This document shows, in pieces, positions 9,216 to 17,992 of a DNA stretch of 64,000 nucleotides. The stretch comes from Methanobacteriota archaeon. GTDB taxonomy: Archaea; Methanobacteriota; Methanobacteria; Methanobacteriales; Methanobacteriaceae. The stretch is taken from the NCBI GenBank assembly GCA_023411115.1, contig JAEYPF010000018.1:186001-250000 (forward strand). The letters are read 5' to 3'. Numbering within the stretch: the stretch's first letter is position 1; every line of letters starts with the position of its first letter. Below the pieces are notes generated by a model. The model searched no databases, was not told the origin of the DNA, and saw only the letters and a list, made by a program, of their open reading frames with translations. The position numbers and the translations under genes are program-made.

Positions 9216-10124
9216 ATGACTGATGATATTTTAAATCAATTTAAAGATGTTGATGGATTGGAAGAAATAATTAAAGGAATTAAAGATCTAAGTAACTCAG
9301 AAGTTCATGAAATGCTTTATAAAGCCCGTAAAAATAAATCTAGTTGGAATTTTGAGTTAGATGATGAAGTAGATGAAGTATTACAGACAAAATATGCAAG
9401 TAAAATTCTTAAAAATCCAATTATTTACAGACCGCCAAAAACAGACGTTATAATTAGAAGAAATTTTTATTCAGCATTTTTATTAATCAATTGGATATAC
9501 TGGATTCATGATCCAGAAACTAATGATACAGGTTATGATGAGCAAAGTAAAATATTAGAACGTGTAATGATTTTATTAGATGATTTTGATAGAATTGAAT
9601 CATTTAAAGAGCCTGATGAAGAATTCTATAAAAAATTAAAAAATACTAAGTGGGATGAGGATGGTAAAGCTTTTCATGAAAAAATAGATAGTATACATGG
9701 GGATATTGTCCATGAAAAATTAGGAATAAGGCGAGGACGCAGTATATTTTTAACGGAGCGTTGGACTTTAATTTTTTTAGCCGCCTGTAATGCTGTAAAT
9801 CAAGGTAGGGATGATATATTACCTGATGATATAGTTAAAGCTTATAAAACATATTTTAAATTATTAAATACGTATACAAAAATGGACGTATTACAGGAAG
9901 ATTTGGATCAGATTAATCCAGAATCTACTGTAGGATCTATAGAAACACCTGATGGGGAGTTAATAAAAGAAAAAGAGTCTCTACCATTAGAAAATGATCC
10001 TCAAAACTCTAATATAAATCAAATTAATTTCTGTCCTAATTGCGGTAATTCTACTGAAGCTCAAGCAAAGTATTGTGCTTTTTGTGGGTTAAAACTTGAT
10101 CTGAAGAAATATACAATTAAATAG
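9216..10124 (+). CDS. Unknown soluble protein with C-terminal zinc ribbon
   Basis: A 302-residue protein that I cannot assign to a function. Residues 1-240 are acidic and mainly helical in appearance, without a signal peptide or membrane segment. The C-terminus carries a zinc ribbon CPNCG...CAFCG nearly matching that of the upstream membrane protein. The ribosome site AAGTGATTAGAG precedes the ATG. Base composition is as AT-rich as the neighbours. The shared tails suggest that the two products bind the same partner or each other, or that one tail was copied from the other. Confidence 0.7.
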   Translation: MTDDILNQFKDVDGLEEIIKGIKDLSNSEVHEMLYKARKNKSSWNFELDDEVDEVLQTKYASKILKNPIIYRPPKTDVIIRRNFYSAFLLINWIYWIHDPETNDTGYDEQSKILERVMILLDDFDRIESFKEPDEEFYKKLKNTKWDEDGKAFHEKIDSIHGDIVHEKLGIRRGRSIFLTERWTLIFLAACNAVNQGRDDILPDDIVKAYKTYFKLLNTYTKMDVLQEDLDQINPESTVGSIETPDGELIKEKESLPLENDPQNSNINQINFCPNCGNSTEAQAKYCAFCGLKLDLKKYTIK

Positions 10125-10299
10125 TCCCCTATTTAACCTTTTGATCAAATTTAAATTAATATTGTGTATTTTTTAAATATATATTGATTATATATCCGCT
10201 TCAAAAGAGAAAACCTTTTTATGAAAGAGACATTATTTCTAATTAATAATAAAATATGATTAGCTAGTTATTTAATATTTAATTAAAGGGGAAGATATT

Positions 10300-11157
10300 A
10301 TGGATGTAGGGGATTATTATTCAAAATCAGTTGAGAGTTTCAGGAGAAATTGGAAAATAGCGGTACCTCAAGTAATAGCTTCAGCATTAACTATATTTTT
10401 ATTTATTGTTGCTTTTTTCTTGATAATATCTATTTTGCCGCTTAATTTAAACACTATGGGAAATATTACACCATCTGCATTTATTCAGATGAATTCAAAC
10501 GCCCTGTGGACAGCTGGCGCAATTTTACTGGTTATTGAAATTCTGATATTTATTATAACAGCAATTAAAACTGCAGCCACAGTTGGAATGGCCGAATCGA
10601 TGATAATGAAAGGTTCTACAGGTCTTGATGTCGCTTGGAAAGCTGGAAAAAAATATTTCCCTAGAATATTTGTGGTTTCTATTATAATGACTATTTTAAC
10701 CACCATAGTAGCAATACCATTAATTTGGGGCTTTTATTTACTTTTAATTAATGAAATACTGGGAGCATTTTCAGTACTGCTACTGGGTTCCATAATATTC
10801 ATTGTTGGATATGTTTTAATTTCATTGATATTCTTTGTATTTAACCAGTCAATAGTTATAGGCCAAAAATCAGTTATAGATTCCATTAAAGATAGTTTTC
10901 AAGTATTCTGGGACAATAAACTAACAGTATTTCTGGTCGCACTCATAAACGCTGTTATTGGATTTGCAATAGGATTCGTATTGGGCATTATTATATCACC
11001 TCTAACTTTGGTAACAGGACCACTTGGGGTGCAGGTTGTAAGTCAAACAGCCGGATTCTTTATAAATATAATATTGATCCCTTATTTTACCTTGGTGATA
11101 ACTTACATGTATATAGACCTGAAAAAGGGATTTGCAGCGGATGAAATAGAAATGTAA
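10300..11157 (+). CDS. Multi-pass membrane protein, unknown function
   Basis: A 285-residue integral membrane protein with about six hydrophobic segments (near residues 22-45, 68-90, 125-150, 155-185, 205-230 and 250-275). The start MDVGDYYSKSVESFRRNW, with an amphipathic head before the first helix, resembles archaeal families of unknown function such as DUF4013-like proteins, but I cannot confirm which. The ribosome site AAGGGGAAGATATT precedes the ATG. It stands alone between an intergenic gap and a convergent dehydratase gene. I see no catalytic residues or transporter signature. Confidence 0.75.
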   Translation: MDVGDYYSKSVESFRRNWKIAVPQVIASALTIFLFIVAFFLIISILPLNLNTMGNITPSAFIQMNSNALWTAGAILLVIEILIFIITAIKTAATVGMAESMIMKGSTGLDVAWKAGKKYFPRIFVVSIIMTILTTIVAIPLIWGFYLLLINEILGAFSVLLLGSIIFIVGYVLISLIFFVFNQSIVIGQKSVIDSIKDSFQVFWDNKLTVFLVALINAVIGFAIGFVLGIIISPLTLVTGPLGVQVVSQTAGFFINIILIPYFTLVITYMYIDLKKGFAADEIEM

Positions 11158-11236
11158 AAGAAGTTTTCATGAAGAAAATGAATCATTTAAACATTACACT
11201 ATTTTAAAAAAGAGGGATAGATATAAGTTCTTATAT

Positions 11237-12418
11237 CTATTTCTCAACAATCAGATTCTCAAAGTCGTCAAAAATAACATCCAGCCCGCACATACTGGGC
11301 ACGTAATTTGCTGCCTTAGCTGAATCAACTCCAATAACATGATACTCCAGCTCTTCAATTGGCGCCACTACCATGCAGGTGTCACAGACCATTTTTCCAC
11401 CGGCTTTTTCAATTATATCAGTGTAACCCATTCTGTCAGCTGCAGCTTTCACCGAAATTGAAGTGCAAACCCATAGCTCGTTTTTAAGATGTTTTCCAGC
11501 AACTTTTTCTGCAACAGCTTTGATTTCTTCAATGGACGCATGTGGGCAGCCCAAACAGATTAGATCGGGTTTTCCACTGCTTGTTGAAAGTTTTTCTTTT
11601 GTCGCATTGATTTCGTTTCTGTCAATGCTGATTTTTTCAGGGGTTTCCAGTCCTTCGAGTGCAAACTCATATTCTGGGGTTAAGTTTTCAACGTGATAGA
11701 GGGCGACAGCTCCGGATGAAGCAAGTGCAGCCCCTAAACTTTTGAGATTATCAACTCTGGCGCGATTTTTAAATCTGAAATAAGGTACACCATCTCCCAC
11801 AGCCTTTCCAACTAGATATCCAATGGCGCCATAATCTGTTCCTTTAATTTCGGTTTCAACTTCAACAATTAAGTTAGCTTTCCTGTCTTCATCGAGATGA
11901 TAACCATATTCTGGCGTTTTCCCGCATATAGCTGCTGAAAGTGCCCCTGGTCCACCTTCTCTGTTTGTCCTTGCCCCAATTACTGAATTTACATAGGCTA
12001 CAGCAGATGACTCAGACCATGCAACATGATCACCTCTCATTGGGACATTTCCAACAAGATAAGGGGTACATGTACAGGTAGTAGTAATATTCATCTTTCT
12101 GTAGGCTTCAATTATCTTCAACTGCCATTTTGTGAATTCATCAGAAAATCCGAGGTCTCTCCTATCAAGGTCAACACCAGCGGGGTTCAGGGTTGATGGA
12201 ACAATGATTTTGGCGTCTTTTGCCATGTCTTCTAAAAATTCAAGTCCAGCATCTCCAATTGTTTTATATGAAACCCCAGATATCTGTGCAGATGTTATAT
12301 TAACCAGTCTTTCAGCGTTGTATATATCGCCTAAAGCTACCAGTATTTCCATACTTTTTTGAACTGAGTGTCCATATTCGCCTTCTAACATTTTTTCTTC
12401 TTGAGGTGTAAGATACAT
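11237..12418 (-). CDS. Aconitase-X-type dehydratase, large subunit
   Basis: This belongs to the AcnX catalytic family (formerly DUF521). In archaea the AcnX large subunit, with a small partner, forms phosphomevalonate dehydratase, which makes trans-anhydromevalonate phosphate in the modified mevalonate route to isoprenoid lipids. Conserved pieces are TCTCTPY, ESSAVAYVNSVIGARTNREGG, CLGCPHAS and the C-terminal CDTCMVV; their cysteines fit an iron-sulfur cluster. The 394-residue length is typical. ATG 12418 is chosen because the ribosome site GTGAT overlaps a GTG at 12427. The small subunit is not in this window. An 8-bp perfect hairpin lies about 70 bp upstream. Confidence 0.85.
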   Translation of the reverse strand: MYLTPQEEKMLEGEYGHSVQKSMEILVALGDIYNAERLVNITSAQISGVSYKTIGDAGLEFLEDMAKDAKIIVPSTLNPAGVDLDRRDLGFSDEFTKWQLKIIEAYRKMNITTTCTCTPYLVGNVPMRGDHVAWSESSAVAYVNSVIGARTNREGGPGALSAAICGKTPEYGYHLDEDRKANLIVEVETEIKGTDYGAIGYLVGKAVGDGVPYFRFKNRARVDNLKSLGAALASSGAVALYHVENLTPEYEFALEGLETPEKISIDRNEINATKEKLSTSSGKPDLICLGCPHASIEEIKAVAEKVAGKHLKNELWVCTSISVKAAADRMGYTDIIEKAGGKMVCDTCMVVAPIEELEYHVIGVDSAKAANYVPSMCGLDVIFDDFENLIVEK

Positions 12419-12485
12419 GAGAATCACTAAATTATTGTTTTAACTAATTTTACTTCAAATATGAATAAGTCATTATCATATCCAG

Positions 12486-12504
12486 TTTCGAGAAAATCTC
12501 GAAA
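12486..12504. promoter_or_regulatory. Perfect inverted repeat upstream of the AcnX gene
   Basis: TTTCGAGA and TCTCGAAA are separated by AAA. It lies 68 bp before the AcnX start, between that gene and the recJ end, so it could be an operator of the AcnX gene or a hairpin behind recJ. Confidence 0.4.
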
Positions 12505-12614
12505 TGTAAATAATATTTATTCCTTTTTAATTTAAGTTAAATTTAACTTTCTTATTAGAAATAGAAAATGAAAAAATATCTCAGCTTTAAGCTAATTATA
12601 AAAAAAATTAGAAG

Positions 12615-13976
12615 TTAATGGGCTATTTGAGTACCAACTATCTCATCAACAATATCTGTGAAGTTGTCCATATCTTTAAAAGGTACTACTGCACCTGCAG
12701 CAATGTTATGGCCGCCTCCAGCTCCATTAAAGCTTTTAGCAGCTTCACCAAGAGCATAGCCAAGGTTTACACCTCTTCTAATCATGTTCATGTTGGTCCT
12801 TCCAGACACCTTTATGATGTTGTCCATCTTCGATATGGCGATTACTGGTTTATTTGGGTCTAAAATTTCTAGTTCAAGTCCAATGCTGGATATTGTACCC
12901 ATTAAACTTTTTTTGGCCTTGTCTTCTGTATAAATATACTGGATATTGTCTAATTGAATAGATCCTTCTTTTCTTATCCAGTCAATCCCTTTAACTAGAC
13001 TATCCCTGTATTTTTTGGCGAGGTTCAAACCTTCATCAAGGGCATTATCTCTTTCTCCAATGCAGATACTTAATCCGACACCGTACTTTTTATTTTTACC
13101 ACAGGCGTCAAGAATTCGTGAATAGTCTTCAATGTTTCTTAAAGCTGGAGTTTCGCGGGGTATGCTGTACACTTTATCAAATATCTTGGGATTTATTTTA
13201 ATAAGCTCTTCTTTTAGCAGGTCTTTTTCTCCACCTGCTAGTTCATCGAATTTAATCCCGTAAGATAAACCACGCTCTTCTAAGAAAGCCTTGGCTCCGT
13301 CAGGATCTCCAGAAATACCCTTTAAAGCCGGGTTAAAAGTATATGCAAGCGCTTTATAAACTGATTCTTCCTTTTTATAGGCTATTTTAAGGTCCTCATG
13401 TTCTTCAATTACATTAGCTTTGAGACCTTCGTCCAGCATCATTTTATTGACGCCGATTATTTCTTCGCTGCACTGCATATCACCAAAAGCGCCAACTAGG
13501 GCAAGTCCTGTAAGTTCTACATTATCCATTCCGCGAACTGTTAGGTAAGAAACTCCAGAAGCACTTACATCCCTTGTACCGTCCATTCCAAAAAGATGAG
13601 GATTAACATGAACTAAGTTTTCATATTCTTTATCCTGATCACCTAAAACCTGGTGGTGGTCGGCAATTATTGAGTTGGCTTTAAACTGACTTATAAGATC
13701 AGGATATGCGCTTCCCATGTCGCAGAAAACGAATAATTTGTATCTTTCATTCCTCAACTTCTTTACAAATTCTTCTTTAAGTCTTGGAACTATTGTAACA
13801 TGGAATTTACCGCCCTGCTTGGAAATTGCGTTACACATTACTCCTGCAGCAGACAGTCCATCAGAATCATTGTGTGAGATTATTCTCACAACATGATCCT
13901 TTTTAATATGCTCCTTTAAAAGTGAGCATGCTTCATCAGCTCTATTTAACAAGTAGTGCTGCGCTTCTTGGGTCAT
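12615..13976 (-). CDS. RecJ-like DHH-family exonuclease
   Basis: A DHH/DHHA1 phosphoesterase of the archaeal RecJ/GAN type, which degrade single-stranded DNA or RNA and associate with the replisome in some archaea. Seen here: HNDSDG (35-40), a conserved Asp in VFCDMGS (86), ADHHQ (105-109, the DHH motif) and the DHHA1 motif GGGHNIAAG near the C-terminus. At 453 residues it has the expected size. ATG 13976, with GGATGGAG just upstream, is the best start and means the gene overlaps the end of rpsO by 35 bp. It is the last gene of a minus-strand run that begins with Kae1-Bud32. Confidence 0.88.
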   Translation of the reverse strand: MTQEAQHYLLNRADEACSLLKEHIKKDHVVRIISHNDSDGLSAAGVMCNAISKQGGKFHVTIVPRLKEEFVKKLRNERYKLFVFCDMGSAYPDLISQFKANSIIADHHQVLGDQDKEYENLVHVNPHLFGMDGTRDVSASGVSYLTVRGMDNVELTGLALVGAFGDMQCSEEIIGVNKMMLDEGLKANVIEEHEDLKIAYKKEESVYKALAYTFNPALKGISGDPDGAKAFLEERGLSYGIKFDELAGGEKDLLKEELIKINPKIFDKVYSIPRETPALRNIEDYSRILDACGKNKKYGVGLSICIGERDNALDEGLNLAKKYRDSLVKGIDWIRKEGSIQLDNIQYIYTEDKAKKSLMGTISSIGLELEILDPNKPVIAISKMDNIIKVSGRTNMNMIRRGVNLGYALGEAAKSFNGAGGGHNIAAGAVVPFKDMDNFTDIVDEIVGTQIAH

Positions 13977-14343
13977 ATCTCCATCCTTCAGGGAGTACAC
14001 CTGTTTTTGTGTAGTATCTGACTAATCTTCTTATTTTGGATTCTATAATCCTTAAACCTCTTCTTGTGTGGAGGTCCTTTGGATTTTCTTCCAGGTGATC
14101 CCTTATGTTAACCGCTCTTCTTATGAGGTTCATGAGATCTTCAGGGTATTCTAGACCTTGATCATGTTTTTCGAGAATTTTGGTTATTTTTTGTCCAGTT
14201 ACGAGTTTAACATCTGGAATTCCGTACTGGTCTCTTAAAATTATTCCAATCATACTTGTGGAGTTACCTTCTTTTGTGAGTTTTAAAATTAACTCTTCGA
14301 TTTCTTCATTTGAATATTCAATCCATTCAGGCTTAATTGCCAT
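13942..14343 (-). CDS. rpsO: 30S ribosomal protein S15
   Basis: Archaeal/eukaryotic-type S15, a primary 16S rRNA-binding protein of the small subunit platform. The 133-residue product contains the archaeal N-terminal extension PEWIEYSNEEIEEL and the conserved core DLMNLIRRAVNIRDHLE...DLHTRRGLRIIESKIRRLVRYY. The start is ATG 14343, with the strong ribosome site GAGGTGAT just upstream; further upstream codons in the same frame lack one. It overlaps the downstream recJ-like gene by 35 bp, which suggests translational coupling, and follows the XTP pyrophosphatase gene by 40 bp. Confidence 0.97.
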   Translation of the reverse strand: MAIKPEWIEYSNEEIEELILKLTKEGNSTSMIGIILRDQYGIPDVKLVTGQKITKILEKHDQGLEYPEDLMNLIRRAVNIRDHLEENPKDLHTRRGLRIIESKIRRLVRYYTKTGVLPEGWRYDPRSAALLVK

Positions 14344-14383
14344 TAAAATCACCTCTTTTGGGTTTAATAGAATTTTGCAGATA

Positions 14384-14950
14384 TTAATCACTTGCATGTT
14401 CATTTAACCATGATGCGAACTTTTCAAGTGATCTTCTTCTGTGAGAAAATTCATTCTTTTTAGTTCTTGTAAGCTCTCCAAAGGTTTTATCATATCCTTC
14501 TGGAATAAAAAGCGGATCATATGCAAATCCATTATTTCCCCGCTCTTCGTATGCTATATGTCCTGGAACAGTGCCTAAAAAAACCTCGGGCTCGGATTTG
14601 GGAGTGCAGTACCCAATAACCGACCTGAATTCGGCATACCTGTCTTCAACATCATTCATGAGCTTTAAAATGCCTTTATTACCAAGAGTTTCCTGCACAT
14701 AGGACGAATAAGTCCCTGGAAACCAGTTTAAGGCTTTTATAAAAAGACCAGCATCTTCTACTATTACAGGTCTTTCTAACTTGCTTGCTGCATACCTGGC
14801 ACCAAATTTGGCCACATCAACGAGCTCTCCCTGTACTTCAGGGTAGCCGAGATCTGTATGCTCAAGTTCTATGCCAAAATTTTGAAAAATTCCTTTGGCT
14901 TCTTTAACTTTGTGTTCGTTACCTGTTATAAAGTTTATGACTTTGACCAA
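14384..14950 (-). CDS. XTP/dITP pyrophosphatase (RdgB/HAM1)
   Basis: A house-cleaning nucleotide pyrophosphatase that removes deaminated purine triphosphates (XTP, dITP, ITP). Signatures are the N-terminal FITGNEHKVKEA, the acidic VEDAGLFI, FPGTYSSY, GYDPLF-like GFAYDPLFIPEG and the C-terminal KNEFSHRRRSLEKF. At 188 residues it is full length. The start is a TTG (TTG GTC AAA) with GTGGTA about four bases upstream; no ATG fits. It belongs to the minus-strand run with S15 and RecJ downstream, an order I associate with Methanobacteriales (recall, not checked). Confidence 0.93.
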   Translation of the reverse strand: MVKVINFITGNEHKVKEAKGIFQNFGIELEHTDLGYPEVQGELVDVAKFGARYAASKLERPVIVEDAGLFIKALNWFPGTYSSYVQETLGNKGILKLMNDVEDRYAEFRSVIGYCTPKSEPEVFLGTVPGHIAYEERGNNGFAYDPLFIPEGYDKTFGELTRTKKNEFSHRRRSLEKFASWLNEHASD

Positions 14951-15096
14951 TTATACCACTTAGCCCGTATTTGTTTACAAAGATATTTTGATTTCTTCAT
15001 TCTCTTATCTCTTTGCTTATGATATATGAGATGTATAAAATCATTCAAAAATTGTAGTTAAACTCCATTAAAAGATTGGAAAAGCTTGAATAAATA

Positions 15097-15561
15097 TCAT
15101 TTTGGATTATAGCGTAAATTCTTCCTTTTTTTCTGTCTATCATACAGCTCAGTTTCTACAAGATCAGCTACTTTTTCATGGCTTTCACTATATGCATCCC
15201 AAACAGAGATACGCCATTTATGGATCATTTCATCCCTTTCAGGGCCTTCTGGAGCAGCAAGAACATCATAGATTGTAATATTTCCTCTATATTCTGGTAA
15301 ATCAAATGTTGGCCATTGTTTCCTATGCTTACCTAGTTTTACGTGGGCTATTTGCACTTCTCTACCTGAATAATTCTTTTCTATGTACAAATAAAGGCCA
15401 ATAAGAGCAAAGACAAGACCAATAGGTTTTGTGTTTTCATCTGCGTGCTGGGCCCCAAAAGCGTCAACTGCAAGCTGATGAATAAAGAAAGGATCAGAAT
15501 GGGCACCTGTGTAATAGCAAAGCTTATAATAGGCGTCTTCTTTTGATTTTTCTTGTTTCAC
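15097..15561 (-). CDS. DUF5946-like protein, unknown function
   Basis: A 154-residue soluble protein resembling DUF5946. The stretch YYKLCYYTGAHSDPFFIHQ followed by LAVDAFGAQHAD is the recognisable core: conserved His and Asp residues (HQLAVDAFGAQHAD) could bind a metal, and related proteins have a similar D-x-F-x-H-Q-x-x-VDAYAAQH pattern (from memory). No signal peptide or membrane helix. Start is GTG 15561. It sits 34 bp downstream of the Kae1-Bud32 gene on the same strand and is probably co-transcribed, but I cannot infer a role in tRNA modification from this alone. Confidence 0.7.
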   Translation of the reverse strand: MKQEKSKEDAYYKLCYYTGAHSDPFFIHQLAVDAFGAQHADENTKPIGLVFALIGLYLYIEKNYSGREVQIAHVKLGKHRKQWPTFDLPEYRGNITIYDVLAAPEGPERDEMIHKWRISVWDAYSESHEKVADLVETELYDRQKKRKNLRYNPK

Positions 15562-15595
15562 ACCATCAATTCCTTTAAATATATTTGATAAAAAT

Positions 15596-17233
15596 TTAAG
15601 AGAGTGTATTTACCGTATACCTTCCTCTCCCTTCAATCTCTTCAACCTTTTCAACAATTTCCTTATAATTATCGGCAATTTCATATCCCTTTAAAATTTC
15701 ACTAAAGCATTCATCGGCAATTTTGAAATGGATTCCTGAAATTGCTTTTTTAAATACCAGGAGATCAACACCCTTATCTTCAACTAAATCTGAATTTTTT
15801 CCAAGCCCAAAATCTATGAAAACAATTTCATTATCTTCTAAAATTAAATTGGAAGTTGTGAGGTCCCCATGAATTATTCCGCAGTTGTGAAGTCTTGCAA
15901 CGTTCTCGCCAATTTTTCTTGAAATTGTCCTTATTTCATCGACAGGCGCGTTTTCAAACACATCCTTAATGATTTTTCCATCGATTTTTTCTAAAACAAG
16001 GGCATTCTGTTTTTTATCTATGTCATAAATGAGAGGAGTCTGGACTTCGCATCTTTTTGCCTCACCTAAAAGCTTTGCTTCTTTTTTTGTCCTTTCTTTT
16101 CGCAGGCGGAGGTCAATTTCAGGGATCCTATAGCTTTTTGGAACTCTCTGTTTAATAAAAACATCATGATTTAGCCAATTGCTGGTGTAAAGGTTTGCTT
16201 CGGCTCCCTTTTCTGCAATCTCTGGAGGTAAAACCAGATGTTTTTTGGATTTATGCATCCACGGAACATTAACCTGATCTGTCCTGTACTTCTGAATCAC
16301 TGTTGTTTCATCTATTTCCTGTTTTAGTCCATATTTATACATCAGCTGACCCATCCATGCAATCATAGCACCATTATCACCACAGTACTTTATTGGAGGC
16401 ATATAAAACTCTGCAAAGTGCTCATCAGCCATTACGCTTATCATTTCACGTAATCTGCTGTTTGCAGCAACCCCACCACACAACATGACTTCATCTTTTT
16501 TTGTGTGGGCCAGCGCTCTTTCTGTCACTTCCACAAGCATGGAAAAAGCTGTTTCCTGTAAACTGTAGCACACATCGTTTAAAGGTGCTCCAGCTTCGTG
16601 TTTCCTTAAAGCTGCAGTAAGAAGCCCTGAAAATGAAAGGTCCATTCCTTTAACAGCATAGGGAAGCTTAATGTATTCATCGGCTTTATCTGCAAGTTCT
16701 TCGACTTTGGGGCCGCCAGGGTGTCCAAGGCCAACTTCTCTTGCAAACTGGTCAAGACAGTTCCCCATCGCTATATCAAGAGTTTCTCCAAATACTCTGT
16801 ATCTTTCAGACTCATACGCGATTACCTGAGTATTTCCACCACTTACATAGAGTGAAACTGGATCTTCTGCGCCAGTTGTAAGCCTTCCAATTTCAACATG
16901 TCCTATACAATGATTTACACCAATTATTGGAACGTTAAGTGAAAGTGCAAGTGATCTTGCGGCAGTTGCAGTGGTTCTAAGTGCGGGTCCAAGTCCTGGG
17001 CCACGAGAAAAAGCAACTAAGTTTATTTTATCTATACTGAGCTTTGATTCTTTAAGAGCGTCTTTTATTAGAGGAACAATTGCTGCAGCATGATGCTCTG
17101 CAGCTTCTCGTGGGTGTATACCACCGCTTTCTGGAATCAACTGTTTTCCCTGTGATGCAAGGATGTTACCTTCGCTGTCAACGATTCCAACCCCTGTTTT
17201 TTCTGCAGTTCCTTCTATTCCAATACAAATCAA
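15596..17233 (-). CDS. Fused Kae1-Bud32 (tRNA t6A synthesis, KEOPS)
   Basis: A natural fusion of two KEOPS subunits. Residues about 1-325 are Kae1, which transfers threonylcarbamoyl to A37 of ANN-decoding tRNAs; metal-binding histidines are in HCIGH (108-112), with PLYVSGGNTQV-type and CGGVAANSRLREM segments. Residues about 335-545 are the Bud32 atypical kinase/ATPase, showing IIHGDLTTSN and FIDFGLG. The fusion is typical of Methanobacteriales and several other Euryarchaeota. The start is TTG, with GTGATATAA before it. It heads the minus-strand run towards DUF5946, XTP pyrophosphatase, S15 and RecJ. Confidence 0.96.
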   Translation of the reverse strand: MICIGIEGTAEKTGVGIVDSEGNILASQGKQLIPESGGIHPREAAEHHAAAIVPLIKDALKESKLSIDKINLVAFSRGPGLGPALRTTATAARSLALSLNVPIIGVNHCIGHVEIGRLTTGAEDPVSLYVSGGNTQVIAYESERYRVFGETLDIAMGNCLDQFAREVGLGHPGGPKVEELADKADEYIKLPYAVKGMDLSFSGLLTAALRKHEAGAPLNDVCYSLQETAFSMLVEVTERALAHTKKDEVMLCGGVAANSRLREMISVMADEHFAEFYMPPIKYCGDNGAMIAWMGQLMYKYGLKQEIDETTVIQKYRTDQVNVPWMHKSKKHLVLPPEIAEKGAEANLYTSNWLNHDVFIKQRVPKSYRIPEIDLRLRKERTKKEAKLLGEAKRCEVQTPLIYDIDKKQNALVLEKIDGKIIKDVFENAPVDEIRTISRKIGENVARLHNCGIIHGDLTTSNLILEDNEIVFIDFGLGKNSDLVEDKGVDLLVFKKAISGIHFKIADECFSEILKGYEIADNYKEIVEKVEEIEGRGRYTVNTLS

Positions 17234-17451
17234 TTATATCACGTCAATAAATTTAATAAAGGTTATAAATATTCATATAATACAGTTATAACATTTAATA
17301 GGTTTAAACGTTATATAAATCATTTTGCAACGTTTAAGCTGCACCTAGTCAAAAATTTGATATTTCACATTTCTTTTTGAATATCTAGAAATAGTATTGA
17401 ACCAGCAGTTTAATAAATTTTTGAATAGGTTATTGATTTAAATTTGATACT

Positions 17452-17465
17452 TTTACACTTGAAAT
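17452..17465 (+). repeat. Isolated exact origin-type box
   Basis: TTTACACTTGAAAT followed by GAAGGTCT, identical in the core to the oriC boxes 15 kb away. No companion box is obvious nearby, although CTAAACTTGAAGGATC near 17574 is weakly similar. Confidence 0.65.
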
Positions 17466-17931
17466 GAAGGTCTTTTCACATACTTCTCAAATTCAAAAAA
17501 TTTTGTACCGGGTTTTTTGCTTTAATTTTCAAAATTTTAAATTTATAAATTTTATATTTATAATCACAGGATAGCTAAACTTGAAGGATCATTTTCACAT
17601 ACTCTAATTTTTCATGTTTTTTTAAATGAATTTAAGAGGCTTATATGAATTGTTTATAATTAATTAAAACTATTTTATATATCACAAGAATATAAAACTA
17701 TTAAATATATAATAAACCATTTTAAATGCCATATAATTGTAATATGACTTTCGAAGATCTGATATAACTAAAATAAGATAATATAATAAATATTAAGTCA
17801 TAATTTAATCTTTTAGAGTCTTAATTATATATAAAAATATTCACATTGATCTAATTTGTCATTGAATGTGAAAAAGGTCACTAAAAAGATCAAAAAACTT
17901 TTATAGTCAATATTTCCAACTATTTACTGTC

Positions 17932-17951
17932 AGTAGAGACTTTACTCTACT
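17932..17951 (+). promoter_or_regulatory. Leader hairpin of the surface-protein gene
   Basis: AGTAGAG and CTCTACT with a six-base loop. It lies about 30-50 bp after the probable TATA box and 41 bp before the GTG start, so it would form in the 5' leader or act as an operator. Confidence 0.4.
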
Positions 17952-17992
17952 TAACGCTTTTTTACTTAATTGGGCATAAAGGAGGTGAAAAA

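Larger units (their letters stand above)
17234..17992. other. Divergent intergenic region with a stray origin box
   Basis: A 759-bp AT-rich gap between the divergently transcribed Kae1-Bud32 and surface-protein genes. No gene is visible. It contains an exact origin-type box at 17452-17465, a likely TATA box (CTTTTATA, about 17898-17905) and a 7-bp hairpin at 17932-17951 in the probable leader of the surface-protein gene. Confidence 0.6.
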
